64,000 nucleotides of DNA from Streptomyces rapamycinicus NRRL 5491 (GTDB taxonomy: Bacteria; Actinomycetota; Actinomycetes; Streptomycetales; Streptomycetaceae), in assembly GCF_024298965.1 (NCBI RefSeq), contig NZ_CP085193.1, forward strand, positions 8,122,001-8,186,000, written 5' to 3'. This document shows, one piece after another, positions 59,038 through 64,000 of this stretch. The position numbers and the translations under genes were made by a program. The first letter of the stretch is position 1. Each line of letters opens with the position of its first letter. The notes beneath the pieces were generated by a model. That model was not told where the DNA came from. It saw only the letters and a list, made by a program, of their open reading frames with translations, and made no database searches.

Positions 59038-59160
59038 CCCGCCACCGCTACCGACGGCCTGATCGTGAACGGTGACGACGTCACCATGTACGGCCTGTTC
59101 GACGAGCACTATCAGCACTACCAGACGATCTGGAACGGCAACGGCGGCGCCGGACCTACT
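59038..59160 (+). pseudogene. upstream half of a split secreted-protein gene
   Basis: In frame: VPATATDGLIVNGDDVTMYG and EHYQHYQTIWNGNGG, then a small shift (the next frame would read RTYFCQ) into IS sequence. This looks like an internal part of the streptomycete secreted protein often annotated as adenylyl cyclase (parallel beta-helix type); family assignment is from memory. The start is missing. Confidence 0.55.
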
Positions 59161-59631
59161 TCTGCCAGGTCTATTCGCAGTGCACCGGGCTTCAGCCCGG
59201 TGATGAAGCGAATCTTTGGCCCGCTCTGACTTCAGCTGTGGGGACGGATCCGCGCTGTTCACCTCAGCCAGAGTCAGAGCGGCCGGTTCTGCTGCTCGTA
59301 CTGCTTCACGATGCTGAGCGGCGCACCGCCGACCGACCCGGCGAAGTACGGGCCGGACCACAGGCGTTGCGCCCCTCAGTAGTGCCGGACGAGGTCGGGG
59401 AACTCCTGGCGGAGCCTGCGCGAGGACAGGCCCTTGAGGGAGTTCACCAGCCTGGACGCGGCGACCTTCGCGTCGTGGCGTACCTTCATCCGGATCGGCC
59501 GTTTCGAGCCCACCAGTCAGGTGTGTTGCGTGTGCGGCGTCAAGGACGGCCGCAAACCCCCGCACGTCCGTGTGTGGACCTGCGGGGCGTGCGGGACCGT
59601 CCAGGGGAGAGAGGACGTCAATTCAATGTGA
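59161..59631. mobile_element. degenerate IS200/IS605 element (tnpA and tnpB fragments)
   Basis: The minus strand carries pieces of an IS200-type tnpA: RLVNSLKGLSSRRLRQEFPD, a TGA in place of the Trp of the RHYW motif, then LWSGPYFAGSVGGAPLSIVK. The plus strand carries the end of tnpB with its zinc finger: RFEPTSQVCCVCGVKDGRKP and VRVWTCGACGTVQGREDVNS. A hairpin ACCGGGC-TTCA-GCCCGGT (59184-59201) is a subterminal IS605 structure. Both genes are heavily truncated, so it is a dead remnant. Confidence 0.8.
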
Positions 59632-59807
59632 ATCCCGGTGTCGTCGCGGCCCGCGCCTTCGAGGTTCCCGACACCCCGGGCGTCCGCTTCCACCACATGG
59701 TCACCGTGTCGCTCGGCGGCACCGGCACCATCAGCCACCTCATCAACAACACGGGTGGGCCACCCAATTCCGGCAACAATGTGGCGAACCTCGTGAACTA
59801 TCCGTAG
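59632..59807 (+). pseudogene. downstream half of the split secreted-protein gene
   Basis: The frame reads NVNPGVVAARAFEVPDTPGV, RFHHMVTVSLGGTGTISHLI and NNTGGPPNSGNNVANLVNYP with a TAG stop. It fits the C-terminal end of the same secreted protein as the 59038-59160 fragment, separated from it by the IS remnant. Confidence 0.6.
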
Positions 59808-59975
59808 CACCCCCCGCCACACGGACGACCACGCGCCCGCGATACGACCCCTTCCCGGGTCGTATCGCGGGCACGCATATGCGCACCGGGCTTGCCCACC
59901 CGAAGCGGGAGACGTCACCGTTGTCCCGCACGGGCACGCGCCGCGCGCCCGTATTCGACTGGGACCGGAGGTGCC

Positions 59976-60758
59976 ATGGGACCGATCGTTCCACCCCTCG
60001 TTCCACCGTACGAAACCGTCGGCGACGGGCCGCACCATGTGATGGCGGTGCACGGCTGGTTCTCGGACCGGGCCGCGTACGCCGCGATGCTGCCGCACGT
60101 CGACCGGCGCGGGTTCACCTATGCGCTGCCCGATCTGCGCGGCTACGGCGAGGCGCGCGACATCCCCGGCGCGTACACCACCGGCGAGGCCGGGGGCGAT
60201 CTGCTCGCGCTCGCCGATCACCTCGGCTGGGAGCGGTTCTCGCTCATCGGCCACTCGATGGGCGCGGCCGTCGTCCAGCGCGTCGTGGCGGCCGCCCCGG
60301 ACCGGGTCCGCCGGCTGGTCGGGGTCGCGCCGGTGCCGGCCAGCGGGGTGCCGATGGAGGGCGAGCAGTGGCAGCTGTTCGCGGCCGCCGCCGACCGCCC
60401 GGAGAACCGCCGGGAGATCATCGACCTGACCACCGGCGGCCGCCACCCGGCCGCCTGGCTGGATCTGATGGTGCGGCACTCAGTGGAGCACAGCGACCCC
60501 AAGGCGCTCCGCGCATGGCTGGACTCCTGGGCGCTGGAGGACTTCCACGAGGACATAGCCGGTGCCCAGGTGCCGGTCCGGGTCGTGGTCGGCGCCCACG
60601 ACCCGGCGCTCACGGCGGAGGTGATGCGGCAGACCTGGCTGCGCTGGTACGTCAACGCCGAGCTGGTGGAGCTGGAGTACGCCGGGCACTACCCCGCCGA
60701 TGAGACACCGCAGGAACTCGTACGGGCCGTGGAGGACTTCATCACGGCCGACGTGTAG
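59976..60758 (+). CDS. alpha/beta-fold hydrolase
   Basis: A 260-residue protein; ATG 59976 has GGAGG five bases upstream. HGWFSDRAAYAAMLPHVDRR contains the oxyanion-hole His/Gly. The nucleophile elbow is LIGHSMGAAVVQRVVAAAPD (Ser in GHSMG), the acid is in VVVGAHDPALTAEV and the histidine in LEYAGHYPADETPQ. It is a probable esterase or lactonase with unknown substrate. The stop overlaps the convergent transglycosylase gene by 17 bp. Confidence 0.92.
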   Translation: MGPIVPPLVPPYETVGDGPHHVMAVHGWFSDRAAYAAMLPHVDRRGFTYALPDLRGYGEARDIPGAYTTGEAGGDLLALADHLGWERFSLIGHSMGAAVVQRVVAAAPDRVRRLVGVAPVPASGVPMEGEQWQLFAAAADRPENRREIIDLTTGGRHPAAWLDLMVRHSVEHSDPKALRAWLDSWALEDFHEDIAGAQVPVRVVVGAHDPALTAEVMRQTWLRWYVNAELVELEYAGHYPADETPQELVRAVEDFITADV

Positions 60759-61440
60759 CCGCCGGTGAGGAGCCGGAGGCGGGCCCGGACGGATCGCCGG
60801 AGGGCGAGGGGGAGGCCGGTGTGGAGGGTGAGGCGGAGGCACTGCTGGTGTGCTTCGCCTCGCTCTCCTGGTACCTCTTCTCGCTCTTCCGGTACTTGGG
60901 CAGCAGCTCCTTCAAGATCTTGTCGACATACTCCCGCGTCTCGAGGATCTTCGGGATGCCGCGCGCCCGCAGCACCGCGTTCGGCCCCGCGTTGTACGCC
61001 GCGAGCGCGAGCCGGGTCGCCCCGAGCCCGGCCTTGCCGCCCGGGACCACCTTGACCACCTCGTACAGATGGCACATGTAGCGGGCCTGTGAGGGGATGG
61101 CGTCGCGGGGCTCCCAGACGTCGGCCTTGCCGTCGCCGTCGCCGTCCTGGCCCCACTCCTTCCAGGTGACCGGGGAGAACTGCGAAATGCCCTGGGCGTG
61201 CCCGGAGTCCGCGTCCCGGCGCCAGCCGCTCTCCGCGTCGATCTGGGCGGCCAGCAGCGGCACGCTCAGCGGGGAGCAGGTGCGGACCGCGGCCTCCACG
61301 ACGGGGCGCCTGGCATCGGGGACCACCGGCAGCTCGGGCTCCGAGGGCTCGGTGAGATGCCGTACGACCAGGACCGCGGCGACGACCAGGGCGAGGCCGG
61401 CGAGGAACGCGGCGACCATCCCGGCGGCGCGGGTCAGCAT
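60742..61440 (-). CDS. membrane-anchored lytic transglycosylase (SLT type)
   Basis: A 232-residue protein. A signal anchor (GMVAAFLAGLALVVAAVLVV) is followed by the SLT domain: LLAAQIDAESGWRRDADSG with catalytic Glu, AQGISQFSPVTWKEWGQDGD and RLALAAYNAGPNAVLRARGI. An EF-hand-like DGDGDGKADVW lies between. The C-terminus is Ser/Pro/Ala-rich. It cleaves peptidoglycan glycan strands at the cell surface. Confidence 0.92.
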   Translation of the reverse strand: MLTRAAGMVAAFLAGLALVVAAVLVVRHLTEPSEPELPVVPDARRPVVEAAVRTCSPLSVPLLAAQIDAESGWRRDADSGHAQGISQFSPVTWKEWGQDGDGDGKADVWEPRDAIPSQARYMCHLYEVVKVVPGGKAGLGATRLALAAYNAGPNAVLRARGIPKILETREYVDKILKELLPKYRKSEKRYQESEAKHTSSASASPSTPASPSPSGDPSGPASGSSPAATRRP

Positions 61441-61524
61441 GCCGGAACCGGCACGATGGGGGTACGCATGCAGGGACCGTAGCCGGTATCGACGGCCGAT
61501 AAGTAATCGTTCGCCGACACGGCC

Positions 61525-62214
61525 CTACCGCGCCTGGTGGGCGCCGGGCAGCGGCTGCCCGGCCGGACCCGCGGGGAGCGGACTCGGCTCACCCTCACCC
61601 GGACGCTTCATCACATACGCGGCACCGGCGCCCGCCGCGAACAGCGCGAGCACCGAGACCGCCGTGCCGAGCCAGGTGGCGCCGAGCCACTGGCCGCCGA
61701 CATAGCCGAGGGCCACGCTGTACGCCGCCCAGGCGAGCCCGGCCACCGCCGACCACGGCAGGAATTCCTTCACCCTCCGGTGGGCCGCGCCCGCGCTCAG
61801 GCTGACGACCGAGCGCCCCGCGGGCGCGAACCGGGCTATGACCACGAGCGGACCGCCGCCGCGCACCAGCGCGGTGCCCAACTTCTCCTGGGCGGAGGTG
61901 AGTCGGCGGGAGCGGGCGATGGCGCGGTCGAGCCGGTCGCTGCCGCGCCAGGCCAGCCGGTAGGCGACCATGTCCCCGAGGACGGAGGCGGTCGCGGCGC
62001 ACAGCATCAGCCCGAACATGGCGGGGAAGTCGGCCGCGCCGGCCTGGCGCACCACGCCGACGGCGTCAACGGTGGTGCCGGCGGCCGCGGTGGCGGCGGT
62101 GATCACCAGAACTCCGCTGGGCAGAACGGGCAGGAAGACATCGAGCAGGACGGACGCCCCGATCACCGCATAGATCCATGGGGTGTTGGTCAGCGACCCC
62201 AAATGTTCCAACAA
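61525..62214 (-). CDS. DedA-family membrane protein (second paralogue)
   Basis: About 229 residues with five hydrophobic segments: WIYAVIGASVLLDVFLPVLP, MFGLMLCAATASVLGDMVAY, VVIARFAPAGRSVVSLSAGA with the DedA RFxPxxR motif, and FLPWSAVAGLAWAAYSVALG. TTG 62214 is preferred (GGGAGAAG eight bases upstream, LLEHLGSLTNTP); an ATG at 62250 is also in frame but lacks a ribosome binding site. Confidence 0.85.
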   Translation of the reverse strand: MLEHLGSLTNTPWIYAVIGASVLLDVFLPVLPSGVLVITAATAAAGTTVDAVGVVRQAGAADFPAMFGLMLCAATASVLGDMVAYRLAWRGSDRLDRAIARSRRLTSAQEKLGTALVRGGGPLVVIARFAPAGRSVVSLSAGAAHRRVKEFLPWSAVAGLAWAAYSVALGYVGGQWLGATWLGTAVSVLALFAAGAGAAYVMKRPGEGEPSPLPAGPAGQPLPGAHQAR

Positions 62215-62352
62215 CGTACTTCTCCCGATCCCGGTCCCCCCGCTGCGCATGTCGCCGGGAAGCGGCAGGCGTCAGCCTGTTACAGCCATACAGCGTACGC
62301 CTGTGACTGAAGAGGATAACGGTAAGGGGTGTGATGATGTTGTTCGAATCAC

Positions 62353-62446
62353 GCCATGCGGGGCGTTCGGCCCCGCATGGCGCGATGGGTGACGTCATGC
62401 CGAACGCGTGGAACCGGCGGCCGGACGAGGTGACGTCCGGCCGCCG
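62353..62446. terminator. two hairpin terminators after doxX
   Basis: CGCCATGCGGGGC-GTTCG-GCCCCGCATGGCG (62353-62383) and CGGCGGCCGGAC-N8-GTCCGGCCGCCG (62415-62446). They lie between the doxX stop and the DedA start, both on the minus strand. Confidence 0.85.
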
Positions 62447-62465
62447 TCCGGCCGGCTGCCGTCCG

Positions 62466-62945
62466 TCAGACCCGGGACGGCTCGCGCCGCGCCTCCGGCG
62501 CCGCCTCGCTCGCGCGGGGCGAGCCGAATATCCGGTCCAGCGCCCAGGGGCCGGGGCCGGTGAAGACGAGCAGCAGCAGGGCCCAGCAGAACATCGCGGC
62601 GGGCTCGCCGCCGTTCTGAATGGGCCACAGCTTCTCGGGCTGGTGCTCGTGGAAGTACGCGTAGGCCATCGAGCCCGAGGAGATGAAGGCCGCGCTGCGG
62701 CTGCCGACGCCGAGCATCACCAGCGCGCCGCCGACGAGCTGGATGACGGCCGCGTACCAGCCCGGCCAGGTGCCGGCCTCGATGGTCTTGCCGGTGCCCA
62801 TCATGCCGCCGAACCAGCCGAGCAGCGACGAGGCGCCGTGGCAGAAGAACAGCAGCCCGACCACGATGCGGAAGAGGGAGAGGACATACGGCTTGGCGCT
62901 GTCGAGCGCCTCGCCGAGGGTGCGGGGGGTGGTGGAAGAAGGCAT
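62466..62945 (-). CDS. DoxX-family membrane protein
   Basis: A 159-residue protein beginning MPSSTTPRTLGEALDSAKPY. Four hydrophobic helices are visible: SLFRIVVGLLFFCHGASSLL, WYAAVIQLVGGALVMLGVGS, AAFISSGSMAYAYFHEHQPE (with the DoxX YF-HQP motif) and AAMFCWALLLLVFTGPGPWA. DoxX proteins are thought to interact with redox partners such as superoxide dismutase or to transfer electrons. Confidence 0.92.
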   Translation of the reverse strand: MPSSTTPRTLGEALDSAKPYVLSLFRIVVGLLFFCHGASSLLGWFGGMMGTGKTIEAGTWPGWYAAVIQLVGGALVMLGVGSRSAAFISSGSMAYAYFHEHQPEKLWPIQNGGEPAAMFCWALLLLVFTGPGPWALDRIFGSPRASEAAPEARREPSRV

Positions 62946-63083
62946 GGGAGGGGAGCTCCTTGCTCCTGGGGACGGGGAACAGCGGAACGCCAGGTTAGGT
63001 ACCCCTCACCTTTTGTTGCAAGTTCAAGTTCCTGCCAATATGAGCGCCCCGGAACCCCTTTTCTGACGTCCTGAACCCGCTCC

Positions 63084-64000
63084 TCAGAGCCCCACGGCGC
63101 ACATCGGGGCAGCTTCCTGCCGGGGCTCCCGCGCGGTCGTCACGCGCAGCACCGCCCGTGCCACGGCGTCCGTGTCGCAGAGGGTGACGGAGTTCACGCC
63201 CGGCCGCGCGCCCGCGGCCGTCACCCAGTGGACCCCCTCGGTCGGCACCCCGAGGGCGAACCGCCGCGGATGCGGGCGGCCCTGGGCGTCCACCAGCCGG
63301 TAGGGGGCGGTGGTGACATCGAGGCCGCCGGTCTCGTAGCCCTCCACCCGGTGTGGACGGCCCTGCCCGGTCTCCAGCAGATGGATCAGCAACTCATCGG
63401 CGGTCCGGCGCACATCCGGCTCCGGCAGCCGCGCCTCGATCAGGGTCGTGGCCGCCACCGGGGGACCCGGAACCTCGGCCGACCGGGCGGCGAAACCGGC
63501 CTCGGCTCCCCCTTGGTCCGGACTTTCCAAGGTCACTTCAAGCCGTGGGCCGAGGACGTCCAGGACGCCCGCCTCGATCAGCGCGGCCATCTCCTCGATC
63601 CGGCGGCGCGGCGGGCCGATCGAGAGGAAGGCGTTGAGCGGGGTGTACCAGCGGTCCAGATGGGCGCGGCGGGACGCCCCCGTCAGCCCGCCGTGGTCGA
63701 CGATCAGACGCAATTCGTTGCGGAGGTCGCGCAGTACGTCGAGAGCGGCCTTGACCGGGCCCTCGACATTGCCCAGCCGTGCGTGCGCCGCGTCCTGGTG
63801 GGCGTAGGCCAGCAGCCACCGCCGGAATTCGTCACGCCCCGTGAACCGGCGTCCGCGGTACGGCTGGGCCACCGCGTCCCAGGACCAGCGCTCCGCGTCC
63901 GGAATGCCGTACGCCGCGAGCACGGCGGCCTCTTCGGGGCTGCCGTGCTCGGTGGCCAAAAAGTGACGCCTGAAGCGTGCTGGGGTGAACGGGGTGGGGG
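63084..64000 (-). CDS. C-terminal part of a large protein, cut by the window end
   Basis: The frame is open to the right edge (TPFTPARFRRHFLATEHGSP and onwards) and no real start is inside the window; the TTG near 63959 is internal. Visible parts are AQPYRGRRFTGRDEFRRWLL, ALDVLRDLRNELRLIVDHGG, DRWYTPLNAFLSIGPPRRRI, EEMAALIEAGVLDVLGPRLE and a C-terminus with CAVGL. This resembles the end of streptomycete FAD/NAD(P)-binding proteins (PF13454-type), but the cofactor loop is outside the window, so this is a guess. Confidence 0.6.
   Translation of the reverse strand, partial: PTPFTPARFRRHFLATEHGSPEEAAVLAAYGIPDAERWSWDAVAQPYRGRRFTGRDEFRRWLLAYAHQDAAHARLGNVEGPVKAALDVLRDLRNELRLIVDHGGLTGASRRAHLDRWYTPLNAFLSIGPPRRRIEEMAALIEAGVLDVLGPRLEVTLESPDQGGAEAGFAARSAEVPGPPVAATTLIEARLPEPDVRRTADELLIHLLETGQGRPHRVEGYETGGLDVTTAPYRLVDAQGRPHPRRFALGVPTEGVHWVTAAGARPGVNSVTLCDTDAVARAVLRVTTAREPRQEAAPMCAVGL

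Overview
The window is chromosomal DNA of a Streptomyces-type actinomycete. GC content is very high, GTG and TTG starts are common, and coding strands show strong third-position GC bias. Characteristic families are present: TerD/DUF475 proteins, the clpP3-clpP4-popR group, WhiJ/DUF5753-type regulators, a BTAD-NB-ARC regulator, MmyB-type repressors and graspetide enzymes. I cannot name the species.

Layout. (1) 0-9.4 kb is a Ter stress locus: several TerD-superfamily proteins, a DUF475 membrane protein and the Ter-linked enzyme set (HpcH/HpaI aldolase, a PRTase-TRSP-StiP-PELOTA fusion, a HAD hydrolase). (2) 9.3-15.5 kb is ordinary chromosome: DedA, a two-component pair, an O-methyltransferase, DUF4383, an FmdB zinc ribbon and a long coiled-coil membrane protein, ending at tRNA-Val(UAC). 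(3) 15.6-26.3 kb is an accessory island next to that tRNA. It holds two copies of a cysteine-rich small-protein operon, an XRE-TPR regulator with a SLOG protein, a decayed phage lysis cassette, a PCMT-like methyltransferase with a 34-residue proline-rich microprotein, and a DUF6879/DUF5753 regulator cassette. No integrase is visible. (4) 26.3-45.2 kb is a patchwork of redox enzymes and their regulators: VOC, SDR, MmyB, the BTAD regulator with a DrrAB-like exporter, F420/PPOX, NmrA, AraC, a cold-shock protein, a cupin, a seven-bladed lectin-like propeller, and TetR/SDR and TetR/FAD-monooxygenase pairs with clear operators. (5) 45.3-49.8 kb is a second accessory locus: a broken graspetide pair (ATP-grasp with an internal deletion, frameshifted methyltransferase), a third copy of the cysteine-rich pair, and another SLOG plus XRE-TPR pair. 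(6) 49.8-53.3 kb holds MarR, azoreductase, nitroreductase, and Rrf2 with an NAD(P)-binding oxidoreductase, each with visible operators. (7) 53.3-64 kb holds gene scars, a membrane Mrr-like nuclease, clpP3-clpP4-popR, a MASE1 protein, an IS200/IS605 remnant splitting a gene, a hydrolase, a lytic transglycosylase, DedA, DoxX and a gene cut by the window end.

Main points of interest. The two accessory loci, about 20 kb apart, share one toolkit: an XRE-TPR regulator adjacent to a SLOG nucleotide-sensor-like protein, a cysteine-rich protein pair ending in the same hairpin, and a PCMT-like peptide methyltransferase. One locus carries debris of a graspetide ligase; the other carries a methyltransferase with a microprotein but no ligase. 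That recurring association is the best candidate here for an undescribed system. The second ClpP has glycine where the catalytic histidine should be, and tandem PopR-like boxes lie upstream of its operon.
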